Positions 24,075 to 36,036 of a DNA stretch of 64,000 nt are shown piece by piece. The DNA comes from Epiperipatus broadwayi. Taxonomy: Eukaryota > Onychophora > Udeonychophora > Euonychophora > Peripatidae. The notes beneath the pieces were generated by a model, which saw only the letters and a list, made by a program, of their open reading frames with translations, made no database searches and was not told where the DNA came from. Positions within the stretch are counted from its first letter, which is position 1, and each line of letters starts with the position of its first letter. Position numbers and translations under genes: made by a program. Location of the stretch: assembly GCA_028023455.1 (NCBI GenBank), contig JAQFVV010000063.1, positions 3,161,081 to 3,225,080 on the forward strand, written 5' to 3'.

Positions 24075-24169
24075 TTTTTTATGTGTCAAAGCATGGCTGA
24101 AAAGCCAAACCCCCCAGGACAACTGCTTGTAAGGCAGCTGTGCTAACCACTCAGCCACCAACACTTGAC
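24075..24169 (-). mobile_element. tRNA-derived SINE (Val-like family) with TSD
   Basis: A short minus-strand retroposon with a 16-bp target duplication AACTTTAATGAATGTT (24059-24074 and 24170-24185). It starts GTCAAGTGTTGGTGGC, keeps the anticodon loop CTTACAA, has a damaged B box, and ends TTTGACACAT followed by a short A tail. Confidence 0.85.
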
Positions 24170-24297
24170 AACTTTAATGAATGTTCATTCTTGACCGTAA
24201 TCAATAAAGAGATAACTGAGACACTATTAAAAAGTGTAAGAAAGATAACTGGTAAAAAAAGCAATAATTAGTAATTTTTTTACTGAAACAAGACAAT

Positions 24298-24465
24298 ATG
24301 AAGAAAAAATGGAATATAAAAATATATAATAATGATCTACTAAGAAGAATTGAATATCTAGAGTTTTGTAAAATGATGCAAAAAAGGTTAATAATAAGAA
24401 AATATAAATATGGTTTGGCAAGGAAAGTTACAGAGAGAAATAAAAAACTTACAAGTGTAGAGTAA
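24298..24465 (+). pseudogene. RTE LINE fragment (segment before RT)
   Basis: A plus-strand open frame of 55 codons that aligns with the region just upstream of the RT in the RTE element at 29.5-31.7 kb: IKIYNNDLLRRIEYLEFCKM here versus MKIYKNDVLKRIEYLEFCKM there, then LARKVTERNKKL versus IARKAVEENKSL. An isolated fragment of the same family, in the opposite orientation. Confidence 0.85.
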
Positions 24466-25319
24466 GACTTTAGAATTATAATGAAAATTGTTTTATTATA
24501 TAAAACTAAAGAAAGTGATCTAAGAACATGCCTGCCTAGTCTTGCTGAGCAAACATGGAGTCAATTAAATATTTAGCAATGGCCATGTATATTATTTATT
24601 CATGACACTCAAACTTTACATGCCATGGGATTTATATGCCAAATTAGATTACCCCTGATAAGTAACATAACATAAATTTTTACCTTTTTAATCCTGTACT
24701 CATCATCTAATTTAATAACTACTTAGTCTTTAATGTGTCAGACATGATTGTAAACATGAACTCTATATTACAATGTATATTTTACTTTTTGTGCAAATAA
24801 AGTTTATTTTGAAAAAGAAAAAAACAATAAAAAAAAAGATGAAATTATTACTAAAAAGAGAAATGACAAAAAGAAAAGTATTGAAGAATCCTATAAAAAT
24901 ATATATAATAATCAAATTATTCTTACAATTATTAGATATTCTCCAAATAGACATGTATTTAAAATGAAGAAGTGAAATGTACACATTAAGTATCTTTAGA
25001 AACATCTGACTTTCTCTAAGGAAAAAGATCATTTTACCTTACCTTTTATTTTTATTTATTTTAAACCCATTATTTAACTTAGCAATATGTAATTTAAATA
25101 TTTACATTAGTACTGTGCATACTTAATTTTCAAAAAAAAACTTTATTGTTCAGGAGTTGATAGTGACAAGTTTGATATAATGTGAAAATCTTAAGCTTCA
25201 GTTTGATATTTTACTACTGCAACAAACCATTTTCACTATACAATTCTTGCATAAGGTAAGTATTGATTTCTATCCACTTTTAACATCTTGTGGAGGGCTG
25301 TAATCATAAACATACTGAC
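24466..25319. other. AT-rich stretch, nothing recognised
   Basis: No gene or repeat recognised beyond A-rich and T-rich runs. Confidence 0.45.
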
Positions 25320-25348
25320 CAAAAATATGTGAAAAAGATGTATAATGT

Positions 25349-25390
25349 CCAAGACACACATTTCATGCTGAACCAGCACTCATCTATTGG
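25349..25390 (-). ncRNA. Hammerhead relic, family R2
   Basis: Minus strand: stem I CCAA, core UAGAUGA (first two bases of CUGAUGA mutated), stem II UGCU/AGCA, GAAA, UC, stem I partner UUGG. Expected inactive because C3 and U4 are changed. Confidence 0.7.
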
Positions 25391-25712
25391 CCCAAATCAC
25401 AATTTCTAATACATATCTTTAATGTTCAGTATATATACTACAGTTTAAACAAACCACTTAATGGAAGTTTATTAATAACTTTTATTACTCATTCATTAGA
25501 CTAATGATTATCCACTTAATGAATATTTCTGTAGTGTAATGAAGGGTAGTTTAATAAATGATTAATAAAAATTATTATTAGTCTTCCATTAAGTGTTTTG
25601 TGTCAAAATTGTGAAGGTAGTAAGTTTGACATTTATCATTTAAACTGTAGTAATTGGCTATCTATATATACTGAGCAATGTTAGAGATATGCTTAAGAGA
25701 TTGTTATCTAGG

Positions 25713-25754
25713 CCGACTGGTGAGTGCTGGTTTAGCATGAAATGTGCATTTTGG
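25713..25754 (+). ncRNA. Hammerhead relic, family R2
   Basis: Plus strand: stem I CCGA, core CUGGUGA (A6 to G), stem II UGCU/AGCA, GAAA at 25739-25742, stem III AUG/CAU, U17, UUGG at 25751-25754. One core change, so probably inactive. Confidence 0.7.
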
Positions 25755-25964
25755 GAATCATACATCTTTTTCACATATCTTTGGTCATATATTTATGATC
25801 ACATCCCTCCACAAGGTATTAAAAGTGGAGAAAAACCAACCCCTATCTTGTATGAGTTTGGTATATTGAAAATTACATTATCTATAATTTAATTAAAGGG
25901 GATTTGAAGACAGACTTTCAAGCTTGTTTCAGCTATTTATTCCATCTTATATAACCAAGGCATG

Positions 25965-26035
25965 ATGGCTCAGTTGGTTAGAGCATTACCATATAAATAT
26001 TTAAGAATCTAAGGGTCTAGGTTTGATTCTCATGC
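25965..26035 (+). repeat. tRNA-like module
   Basis: A box TGGCTCAGTTGG, a near-perfect Pol III consensus, then an expanded anticodon region containing TTTAAGAATCTAAGGGTC, and B box AGGTTTGATTC. The same module lies at the 3' side of the GIY-YIG frame in both PLE-B arms (59.1 and 61.7 kb), so it is a shared mobile promoter module rather than a host tRNA gene. Confidence 0.7.
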
Positions 26036-26159
26036 TAATATTGCCACTGGTTCATATTCACATCTTAATCATCTTTAGTTTAATAAATGACTAATAAAAA
26101 TTATTTAGGGCAGTCTTTTATTTAAAACCAATAAAATATCATATTACTGTTTTCAAGAT

Positions 26160-26257
26160 CCAAAACAAGTCACTAATGAAAGCCATAAGCTAGAAACTAA
26201 TTTGGCAATATTGGATAAGTTAGCACTATTATCTGACATTTACTTGTTATTAAAGCT
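26160..26257 (+). repeat. R1 repeat fragment
   Basis: A partial R1 copy in plus orientation (hammerhead side only), directly left of the 26270-26619 insertion. It ends at that element's target duplication. Confidence 0.6.
26167..26208 (+). ncRNA. Hammerhead relic, family R1
   Basis: Plus strand: core CUAAUGA (G5 to A), stem II AGC/GCU-like, GAAA at 26193-26196, UU, then UGGCAA with only partial stem I pairing. Expected inactive. Confidence 0.6.
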
Positions 26258-26269
26258 AACATTAAGTGT

Positions 26270-26619
26270 TAAACAATTCAAAACAAAGCAAAACTCTCTA
26301 TACAGTAGTGCCATCTTGTGCCAAGAAGAGCAATCAATGGATTCCAGAAGGCTTGTGCATAAAATCCCTATCTAGTGCCTACTCATCCAATATCCCCAGA
26401 CTAGTTTCTGGCTTGTGGCCTTCGTCAGTGAGGAGCCTTGGATCTGAGAGAACTGCACCTAGATCTTAGGATCTAATGCAACGCTCTAGCAGCCACCTTT
26501 TAACTCTACTTAACTACAAAACTATGAGAATGAAATTGAAAACACAATAATATTTTCAATCCAAGCTCAATAGCTTATATAGTCATATGTGATAGTGATC
26601 ATGTGATGTTTAGTGGTTT
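26270..26619 (-). mobile_element. R1 monomeric hammerhead retroposon
   Basis: A 350-bp non-coding unit flanked by a perfect 12-bp duplication AACATTAAGTGT (26258-26269 and 26620-26631). It starts near GCAAAACTCTC and ends ATCATGTGATGTTTAGTGG. A hammerhead with an intact core lies on the minus strand inside it. Other copies are at 35.9, 36.4, 51.3, 54, 55.9 and 56.3 kb, often joined head to head. The duplication size matches the PLE insertions in this window (13 bp) and suggests target-primed insertion by such machinery. Confidence 0.85.
26393..26434 (-). ncRNA. Hammerhead ribozyme, family R1, core intact
   Basis: Minus strand: stem I UCCUCA, core CUGACGA (fits CUGANGA), stem II GGC/GCC with CACAA loop, GAAA, palindromic stem III ACUAGU, UC cleavage site, stem I partner UGGGGA (six pairs including one G-U). 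All required bases are present. Confidence 0.82.
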
Positions 26620-26649
26620 AACATTAAGTGTAATAACTATGATGGAATA

Positions 26650-27780
26650 AAAAATAGTGATTTATATACATTTACATAAATAATTTTATTTTCTTTTATA
26701 ATCATTTTTTGAAAAATGCGTCTACATTTAAAGTGATGTGGAAACAAGAGAATCTTTAATTTGTATTAATTAAAATAAATAATATTACTGTAAACAAATG
26801 ACCCATCATTCACATGATCTCAATCCATTTGACTCGATAATATATAATAAATTGATTACAGTTTTTAATTATTGCAAATATCTTTTTAAAAACTTTTTAA
26901 TTATAACCATTATCCTATCATTAAAAATAAACAAAAATACTATAAAGTTTTTAAACAATTAATTTATTATAATTAGTCTTTGTTAATGTTTAACTATATT
27001 TCATTTTATTAATTGAATAAAAAAAACTGCTGATTATTTGAATGATTTTTTTTTTAAAATCAATTAAATTTACTGTTAAAATGTGTTTTGAATATTGGCC
27101 ATCAACTGCCCTAAATAATCTATATTACTTATCAATTGAAACTACTTTAATAATACTTTCAATTTGATGAAAAGATACGAGAAAATTTATCTCATCAGAT
27201 TCATGGAAATTATTTTTATAAAATAGTTATAAATTCAAGTTCCATATTTTATTAAAATAATGAAATAAATTTTAAGAATATATTCATTCAGAAAATAAAA
27301 ATATTACAGTTTTATTTACAACTGTCAAACTCACTCCACTCACAACTTTGACATCATCCACCTCAGATAAATACAATAATGATTATTACTAATTATTTTC
27401 TAAACTAGAGATTATCTCTAGCACAAATATAAATTTTAAACTTTAGTTAAAGATTAATATATCTCTTTTTTTAAATTTTAAACACACACACACATGGAGT
27501 TATTCACTTTTATCTTTCCCATTTGTAATATCTTTATAGAAATATTAGACAACCTCCATACTTCCCCATTCTTTTTAAATTCATATAAATAAAGATACAA
27601 TAAAATAAAAATACAATAACAAAAAATTAAACAAACATATCTCTCTCTCTATATATATATATATATATTGATTAAATTGTGTAAATAATAAATAAAATTA
27701 TGCACATGTGCATAACAAGTCAGTATAAAAGACATTAATAGAAATTTTAGAAATAATGAAAATGCTTAATAAGTGAAGCT
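26650..27780. other. AT-rich stretch, nothing recognised
   Basis: Only short simple repeats, such as CA near 27482-27494 and a CT/TA tract near 27640-27668. No gene. Confidence 0.45.
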
Positions 27781-27784
27781 GCAA

Positions 27785-28350
27785 ACAAGGCCATTATGTA
27801 TGGGTGAGCAGGCTGTGCAGAGCACAAAGGTGCTTCATTACAGGGCCTAGATAAGTAATAAAATTTACATGTAAATGAAAATGTTTACATTTTTTAATCA
27901 CTTCATTGTTAGATATACCTTCTGAGTGTAAATATTTTTATTTAAATATGGAATACTTCTTTACTAAGCTTAGTGTGACAATTGCTCAACCTGGAATTTC
28001 AAGACTCAATATATACTACATATATACTCTTTTCTTTGTGCTAAACTGAACAGGCCAATGCCATTTTGTCACAATAATTAATAAAACTTATTTGTAAATG
28101 TTTAGATTTCTGAATCACTTTATTGTTAGAAACATGTTTATTTTATTTAAATATAAGTGGAATATTTCTTTCCTTAGACATGTTGTGACAATTACTCAAG
28201 TCTTGAAATCTATTACATATATACTCTACCATTTGCATAAGAGTGAACAGATGAATATCTTTTTTTCATTATAATTAATAAAATTTATATGTAAATAAGA
28301 ATTTTTAGATTTCCCAGTCACTTTTATTTAAATATCTTTATTTATATATA
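27785..28350 (+). repeat. Tandem repeat, about 200-230 bp unit
   Basis: Two and a fraction diverged head-to-tail units. Each opens AATAAAAYTTAYWTGTAAAT, passes through TCACTTYATTGTTAGA, then TATTTAAATAT, GTGACAATT.CTCAA and ATATATACTC. The first unit is preceded by a GC-richer block (27785-27850: GGTGAGCAGGCTGTGCAGAG) reminiscent of hAT-element ends. Confidence 0.75.
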
Positions 28351-29465
28351 TATAAAAAAAAAAACATCATTATTAATAACTTTATTTTAAAATATAATTT
28401 TTTTTTAAATATTGCCTCATAATAACAGTAATTCTATATGTAATGAAATTTCCATACTACTGATATTATTTGGTTTAGAGAAGTCCAATTTTGGACTGTA
28501 AAATCCTGGGATTAATTCTGCTGCTATCTGATACAAAATATTATTTATACCAATAGTAACTTTTTTATTATTCCATATTGTACTTTTACACAGTTTATTT
28601 AAAAACTTTTCTCATTTTTAAAAATGATATTTTTAATGCTGTATATTGTCTAATGGTTCTCTTTTGATTGTAACCTATAACTGCTTAATTGGAAAAGTGT
28701 TAACAGTGCCTACAAAATATTTTATCTATTCTAGTGGAAGAAACCAATTGTTGGATGTGTTTTTACTTATTATAATCCAGCATTAAACAAAAGAAAGTTC
28801 AAGACATGGTCTAATGGCTTTTAAAATTTATTGAATAAACAATGTATGTCTAAAAATTTCTTCCCCTAAATAAATGTAAAGTAAATCCTTAAAAATCCTA
28901 GAAACCTGATTATATAGTGTGATTAAGTTTTTAAACTGAAATAACAAGCATACAAAAATATACTATTGTTGAACAAATATTTGAGATTGAGAAAATAACT
29001 TTGTTAAGATAAAACATAATTTATGCATGAGACATTCCTTTGAAACAAAATAAAAAATGAGTTATTTTGAATTAACTAATTAATATATTGGATAGAATTA
29101 ACTTAGTTCGAATTGATTGTTATTTATCATACTGTGGCCAACCACCAAGGTCAGAGAGTTAAAATGTAATTAAAAAGGTAAACGTAAATAATTTTAATTT
29201 TTTAATACTCTGTTGTCTTTTGCTAAATAAAATTATATAGAATTCATTTTGTTATAATGAACTAATTTTGTTTCATGGATGGGATGGGTCTTCTTCACAC
29301 GATAAAAACATTTAGATATTTTAAAAAATAAATTATCTTATTTGTAAATAGAGATGTATTAAAATTGACAAATTGGTACTTATAATACATAAATAATTGC
29401 CTATTTATTATAAATATGATTTCCTGCAATTTTATTGAATCAGTATTTAAGAAAACAAAATAGAA
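28351..29465. other. AT-rich stretch, nothing recognised
   Basis: No gene or mobile element recognised. Confidence 0.45.
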
Positions 29466-31665
29466 TACATATCATCATCATCATCAACCATTATCAATCC
29501 ACTGCAGGATGAAGGTCTCTCCAAGTTTAATCAATCTTCTCTGATCTTTAGCTTCTCTTCTCCACAACACCCCTGCACATTTTCTTATTTCATCCATCCA
29601 TCTCACGTGTGGTCTCTTTCTGGGTCTTTTACAATCTCTTGGAATCCAGTTTAAAATTTCAATTGTCCATCTATTATCATCTCTTCTAGCAATATGTCCA
29701 GCCCAACTCCATTTCAATCTTTTAATTTTTTCAATAAGGTCAGTAACACCTGTTTGTTGTCTTACCCATTCATTGCATTTTCGATCTCTTCTTGTTACTC
29801 CCAACATACATCTCTCCATACTCCTTTGAGTGGTCTGAAGTCTCTGTATTGCTCTTCTATTAAGTGTCCAAGTCTCAGATCCATAAGTAAGAACTGGTAA
29901 AACACATTTGTTAAAAACCATCCTTTTCAAACACATAGGCATATTTCCTTTTAGTATCAAGTTATTTCTACCAAAAGCACTCCAACCAAGTTTAATTCTA
30001 TGATTAATTTCCTCCATTATGTTTCCATCTGTATTAATAATCTGACCAAGGTATTTGTAACTATTAACTTCTTCTAATTCTTCATAATCAATCTTTATTT
30101 TCATATTTTGAGCAAATCGATTAAACATTACTTTAGTCTTTTTAACATTTATCTTTAGTCCTACTTTTCTACTTTCATCTGCTAACTCCTGCAACATTTC
30201 CTGCAGCTCTGAAGCATTATTTGCAAAAACAACTACATCATCTGCAAAATCTAAATGACTTAAATACTCTCCATTTACTTTCACTCCTTTAATTTTCCAT
30301 TTTAATCCACAAAATACTTATTGCAGCACTGCTGTAAAGAGTTTTGGAGATATGGACTCACCTTGTCTTACACCTTTCTCAATGTTGATTTTTCCAGTAT
30401 AATTATGTAATCTAATTGTTGCTGTTGCATTATAAATATTCTTTAAAATATGACAATATCATGGATCTACATCTTGATGATCTAATGCTTTAATCACTGA
30501 AGAAATGTGTATAGAATCGAATGCCTTTTCATAATCTACAAATCCAAAACATAATGACAACTCATATGCGTTTGTCCTTTCTATGACTTCTCTCAATACC
30601 TGGATATGATCTATTGTACTAAAACCACTTTTAAATCCAGCTTGTTCTCTTGGTTGGTGGAAATCCAAATTTCTCTGTAGACGAGTTGTAATCATCTTGG
30701 TAAAAATTTTATATAAAACTGATAAAAGGCTGATAGGTCTGTAATTTCTAATATCTTCTTTATCACCTTTTTTAAATATTAATATTATTACTGCATTCTT
30801 CCAATCTTCCGGTACATCTTTATCATTTAGACACTTGGTATATAACTTTGCTAAAATTGTTTCTATTTCTTCACCTGCTTCTTTTAATATATCAATTATA
30901 ATTCCATCATTTCCTGGAACCTTTCCTTTCTTCATACACTTAATTGCATGTCTCACTTCTTCATTTAAAATTCTGGGAAATTTGGAAGATGTAATAGATA
31001 TAGGAGGTACTTGTTCTTTATTACTAGATAATTCTTGATAAAAATCTTCTACCAATTTCATGATGTCATCTCTCTTTTTAGTAATAATTCCATCTTTTTT
31101 TCTTATTGCAGATATAAATTTCCTACCAATACCAAAATGTTGTTTAACATTTTTGAGACTTTTATTTTCTTCTACAGCTTTCCTTGCTATTTCACAGTAA
31201 TACTTTCTTATATCATTTTCAACTCTTTTCCGTACCATTTTACAAAATTCGAGATATTCAATTCTTTTTAATACATCATTTTTGTATATCTTCATATTCC
31301 TTCTTTTCTTCATAAATTATCTAGTCTCAGTAGAAATTTTATTAGTCAATTGCTGCTTTTTTCTACCAGCTATGTTTGTTGCAGTTTTTAAAAGTGTATC
31401 AGTTATTTTCATATTAATTTCATTCAAATCTGTATCATGTTCAAAATCTCCTAACATTTGAAACCTATTTGTAAGTTCTAATTTAAATTCATTAGAATGT
31501 TTCTGAAGATTAGGAATATCAACTGTAAATATTGTTTTTCTTAATAATTTTTGCCTTTCTAGTTTTACATTAACACGTAACTTACACCTTACTAATCGAT
31601 GATCACTTATATATATAATTTTCTTAAATGTTTTATTGTGAATCTGTTTATCCTAATTTGATTAT
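29466..31665 (-). mobile_element. RTE-type LINE, 5'-truncated
   Basis: The best preserved LINE in the window. On the minus strand it runs from the end of the endonuclease (IIYISDHRLVRCK near 31570-31620) through the RT to a C-terminal domain and ends in a (CAT/ATG)n microsatellite tail at 29472-29486, the usual tail of RTE elements. Only three in-frame stops break the 2.1-kb frame. Truncated tails of the same family occur at 43.75 kb and probably 63.3 kb, and internal fragments at 24.3 and 53.4-54 kb. Confidence 0.93.
29484..31630 (-). pseudogene. RTE endonuclease end plus reverse transcriptase
   Basis: Encodes the RTE polyprotein that nicks and reverse-transcribes at the target. In order on the minus strand: SDHRLVRCK (last catalytic block of the endonuclease, His), KKGKVPGNDGIIIDILKEAG and VPEDWKNAVIILIFKKGDK (RT entry), NYRPISLLSVLYKIFTKMI, REQAGFKSGFSTIDHIQ, CFGFVDYEKAFDSI (motif A, catalytic Asp), GVRQGESISPKLF (motif B), FADDVVVFA (motif C, both catalytic Asp intact), then RRDRKCNEWVRQQTG and HVRWMDEIRKCAG near the C terminus, ending at WIDNG. 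Stops lie near 31317, 30456 and 30326, and one of them separates motif A from motif B. The wording is typical of the RTE/BovB group. Confidence 0.93.
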
Positions 31666-31673
31666 TACTATTG

Positions 31674-33345
31674 TGATGATGATGATGTTTCAAAGATAAA
31701 CTTTATTAAGTCTCAAAAAGAGTTACATGAATTACATATGAAAACATAAGGTTTTGATACAAATTAATACTTGATATTACATATGCAATAAAGGTTTACA
31801 ATCTTGCTTGTGATAGAAAAAAACATGACTTACAGTAATTAAAAAAGAATGATAATTACATAACAAGATACATGTGTCAAATTAGGTTTACATCGAATTT
31901 TTAAATGAGATCTTGAGAAAAATACTTGGAAGCAAATGATAGTATGAGTAAAAACATATATGGAGGGTTGGAGTTGGTGTTAGATTAATTATATGTGTAT
32001 ATAAATTGGGCCTATTTAGTGGGAAGGATTATAGTTTTCATGGCTGTTTTGTTGTTCATGTGTTACATAAGTTACCTGTGAAAAACATGAGTTTTAGATA
32101 CAATTTGATACATGAGATTACAAATACAATGAGGGTTTACAATTTTGCTTGTGATAAAAAAAAAGGTGATTTACAGTAGTTGGAAGAAAAATAATCGTTG
32201 CATAAAATACATATTTCAAATTAGGTTTACATATATTTTACAAAAGCATTATGAGATAAATACATAAAAGCACATGGTGATATTTGTTAATGCATTTAGA
32301 GAGGATAAGTGGAGTTAATGTTCTATTGATATATGGCTTACAAAAATTGTGCTTATTAGTTGGTGAGCATTAAAAGTGTCAAGGCTGTCTTATTGTTTAT
32401 GTGCTGGTCATTTAAAGTTTATTTGAGGTAAATTGGTGGAGCAATCTTGTAAAACTTCTTTGAATCAGTGGGTTGATGAGGTGGGTGTACTGTGTTTCTC
32501 TTAAATGGTATTGTATTTATTCCAGAGTTCACTCTGGTCTGACATTGAAGATATAAGTTCATACATGGTAGGCACCTGGCTAGTGACATTCCCGTGTGTG
32601 GAGTGGAAATAATATAGAGTGCAGTTGGAAACTTTGTCAAAGGAAAAATGTCTTAAATGATGCAAAAATATCCCCTGTGGCATGGTAATTATAAATTTTG
32701 ACAAAATTTTGTCAGCATGTTTTTAAGTACCTGAAACTTCAGATTGGCTTATTCATTAATGGACTTGAAATGTATTTGCTATTGCTGGCATGAAAATTGT
32801 TCTTGAGGATTCTGGCATATGTTTTTTCATGATATAAATCTGGCAATATGGTTGAATAGGTTTTGGCATAAACCACTTGTCAGGTGGTTGTATGTCAGCC
32901 ATTTTGATTGGTTCCAATGATTTAAAAATATCCCTTTTTTTAAGAAAAGCTTTTGTAAATTCTAAGTTATCTTAGACAAGATGTATGGCATAGTTAATTG
33001 TTGATAATTGGTTCAATATGTGTTAAATTTATGTGAAATATTGGACATTTTGAGTGGGCTTTTGAGGGTTTAAATCCAAAAAATGTTGTTTTTTTTTTGC
33101 CTAGCAATACTAAAGTTTATTGCCACTTATGAAATTTTTTTTTTTTAATTATCCATTGCACATACAGGATTTTTTTTATAACTAGAATGTTATCTATTTA
33201 GGTCAAGTTCAGTCTTTGTGATGACTTGAAATTTATTCTCAAAAAAACTAATATTATACAAATTCTTAGGATTTGAAACAAGTGCTCTTGGAATGAACAT
33301 GGTGACAGGTCTAAGATTAACTGTGGAATAATTATTATTATTATT
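31674..33345 (-). mobile_element. Tx1-like LINE 3' part, copy B
   Basis: The 3' region of a LINE related to copy A. Its minus-strand 3' end is marked by AATAAAGTTTATCTTTGAAAC and a (CAT)n tail at 31674-31690. The 3' untranslated part contains an internal direct repeat of about 340 bp (31700-32040 and 32041-32380, best seen in GGTTTACAATYTTGCTTGTGAT). Decayed coding fragments around 32419-32704 and 32640-33180 correspond to the C-terminal region of copy A. It is 5'-truncated at the tail of copy A. Confidence 0.65.
31700..32390 (-). repeat. Direct repeat in LINE 3' UTR, about 340 bp
   Basis: Two diverged copies in tandem; the block GGTTTACAATCTTGCTTGTG near 31792 recurs near 32133. A following CAAATTAGGTTTACAT block recurs with the same offset. 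Confidence 0.75.
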
Positions 33346-33599
33346 GTTATTATTATCATCATCATCATCATTTTCATTATGATGATGATAATGATGACGA
33401 TGTTTCAAAGCAAACTTTATTGAGTATCAATTGGTTACATCAAATAAGGTTATACTAGGGTTACACAAACTTATGTGAAAAATTCTTTTTAATCTTGGTT
33501 TAGTTCTTGATTCTGAAAGTTGACTTATTCAACCAAGTAAAAATGTCATTGTTATGATGATTTCCCATCAATGGGATTGCATTAACTGATCTCAGTATT

Positions 33600-34550
33600 T
33601 AATTTAAGAGTACTAAATTCCAGTTCTTGTCATAATGCTGAGCACATTTTGAAGAGAGACCATGTTGCTGCAAAAATGTCCTGTGGTGCAAGAATATTGT
33701 CTCTAGTATTGGGTGCTTTTAATTTGTTGTAGTAGATGTTGGAGAGTATTTTTGGATTGTTTCCAAATGTGACTGTGCACCAGGTGCACCAGTATGCATA
33801 TAAGCTGAAGGTGGCTGCACATATTATTGGTGTTGCTGGTTTTTTATATGCATTTAATATGTTATCTATTGTTGTATCATTTTGTCTACAGTTGTTCTGC
33901 AATATTAGTCACACTTTTTAAGGGCTAGACAATCATATAAAAAGTGGGTTTATGTTCATAATGAATCAATATTTGTGTAAAATCTTTTGTACTGAATAAA
34001 GTGTGCTATTAGCAAAGCATTAAGTTTGATAATAAAATGAAAAAATTTTAGTTCCAAGCACCAGCTTTTGAACTTGCTTAACAGTTGGCCATTATTTATT
34101 CCCAGTACTGTGGATTGGTTATTCGATACTTGGTTTGGAGCAGTAGATTTTGTATTTCCCAAATATATGTATTTATTTATGTTTTTTAGTGTTATATTGT
34201 TTTTTATGGGTTCACATATCTCAAGCAGAGTAGAGATGTACCTCTATGTGGGGGAGGCTGATCAGTGGGTGTAATTTCTGTTACTACCTGTATCTCTAGA
34301 AAATGTCTAAATATGATTATAAGCAGGTATACTGTTTTTGGGTGTGAAACACTGATACTCCACGACCATTCATTTTGTAGGGTGGTTTAGTTATTTTTGA
34401 GATGGCTGCTATTTTTCTTTTCCATAATAGCTTGTTGCATAGTGAGTTAATTGCTGTAGTAAATGATTTTGTGAAATTTATTATTGGCAGATAGTAGATG
34501 ATTTTTGTCATAATAAGTTGATTGTATAATGATACTTTTGAGTACATTGA
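33600..34550 (-). pseudogene. Tx1-like LINE C-terminal region
   Basis: Decayed coding segment downstream of the RT. Minus-strand pieces: MTKIIYYLPIINFTKSF and KLLWKRKIAAISKITKPPY followed by GRGVSVF (the conserved W..P...GG.G region after RT in L1/Tx1 elements), then FIQYKRFYTNIDSL and THFLYDCLALKKC, which resembles the terminal zinc-finger-like block with a His and Cys. Multiple stops. Confidence 0.65.
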
Positions 34551-34669
34551 GAGATAGGATTTGGAGAGTAATTCTTTCTGCTTCTGTTTTAATTTTGATT
34601 TGTATTTTCTTTTTTTATTTGATTCATGCCCAAGTGGAAAGGCAAACCAAGAAACATACTAAGTTTCCA

Positions 34670-35160
34670 TTAAAATATCTGTGTGTTTAATTTATCAGTA
34701 AACACTGCCCATGCAGCCGATTTTTTGGTGTTGATTTTTAGCCTGAACTTTGTTGTATAATCTTTTATAATTTCTTGAAATATAGGCAATTGCTTCTTTG
34801 ATTGTAAAAATACTGTGACATCATCCATGTAAGCTATACATGGTATATATGTGTTGGTGTGTGGCATTAGAATTTTTTTGGATTTTTTTAAAATTTACTC
34901 TAGAAAGGGGTTTAAATATAATGTAAATAAAAGTGTATTGAATGGAGAACCTTGTGGGAGTGATGGACTGAGGTTGAAAGATGATAAAGATCTCCCATTG
35001 AGGGTCATGTGAATTTCTCTGTTTAGTAGCAGATTGACAATTGTATATAAGATAGTATTGATATTTCTATTTTTTTAAGTTTAATTAAGAGTGTTTTGAT
35101 TGGCACTTAATCAAATACACTTTCAAAATCTAACTGTCCAGCTATTGGTCATATTTTCTT
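34670..35160 (-). pseudogene. Tx1-like LINE reverse transcriptase core
   Basis: Minus strand: LDFESVFD (motif A with one Asp, about 35115-35140), then LNGRSLSSFNLSPSLPQGSP (motif B region, about 34940-35005), then CIAYMDDVTVFLQSKKQLPI (motif C, intact MDD, about 34795-34855) followed by FRLKINTKKSAAW. The spacing and the AYxDDVTVFL wording fit L1/Tx1 RTs. At least two frame changes separate the motifs. Confidence 0.85.
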
Positions 35161-36036
35161 CTGTCAATTACTGAGTTAATGATTGTTTTGTATATATTAT
35201 TGCTGCATAACCTGTTGATGAACCCCTTCTTACATACTGATGTTGTGATAATAGTGGTATTATATATGGTTCCATTTTTTCTTATTAAAACTTTTCCAGA
35301 ATTTTTTTTCCAAAGGCTGCAATTGGTGCTTGTTTTTTAATAAAGGGGACCATTAAAACCGAAAATAGCCCTTGTATATTGTATGCTTTTTGTGATAATT
35401 GATTTGAAAGCTGGCACATGTATGTGTTTGTAAATCAGCTGAGATGTTACAATACAAATTGTAGGATTCCTGGTGGCATTTACTTGGGATTGATGCTAGT
35501 ATGAATGCAAAATCTGAGATTCCAAAAGGTGTCTCTTTCTGGTTTTCCAAAAAAAGTTCCCAGGGGTTTAAATTGTTTGTACTTTGTTAATTTTAAGTAC
35601 TGATATATAGGTTGTATCATATTGTGTCCAGCTGTGAGTTTACCTCCCATTTTAGTACCATGGGACTCTATTCATGGATCGATAGCCTAATGTCCAGCAG
35701 ATGTATCTGCAGGTCCATGTGTGTTGTTGTGTTAGACAATTTTTTTTTTGTTGCTAGATATTGCTTTAGTTTATTACATATTTAATTATATAACTGTGAC
35801 AGCTTTATTGTATTTGCTTGATTGTGAGTTACTGGTATTGACATGGTAATTCTTTTGTGAAGTTCATCTGCTAACATGATTAGTTTAGAAGGTCAGTTGA
35901 TTTTTGAGTAATACGATTGGTATTAAAACAGGCAAAACTCTCCATACAGTAGTGCCACTCACTGCCAACCAGAGTAATCAATTGTTGCCAGAAGGCTTGT
36001 GCATAAAATCCCTATCTAGTTCCTAATCATTCAATA

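Larger units (their letters stand above)
25260..26060. mobile_element. R2 inverted hammerhead composite plus tRNA-like end
   Basis: An inverted-repeat structure. The left arm around 25280-25450 (CACTTTTAACATCTTGTGG...) is the reverse complement of the right arm around 25640-25835 (...CCACAAGGTATTAAAAGTGG). Opposed hammerhead motifs lie at 25349-25390 (minus) and 25713-25754 (plus). Beyond the right arm is an R2-type tail (GGGGATTTGAAGACAGACTTTC) and then a tRNA-like unit at 25965-26035. A 29-bp direct repeat (AGTTTAATAAATGA...) at about 25550 and 26080 may reflect a duplication during insertion. Non-coding and more decayed than the 11.5-kb copy. Confidence 0.7.
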
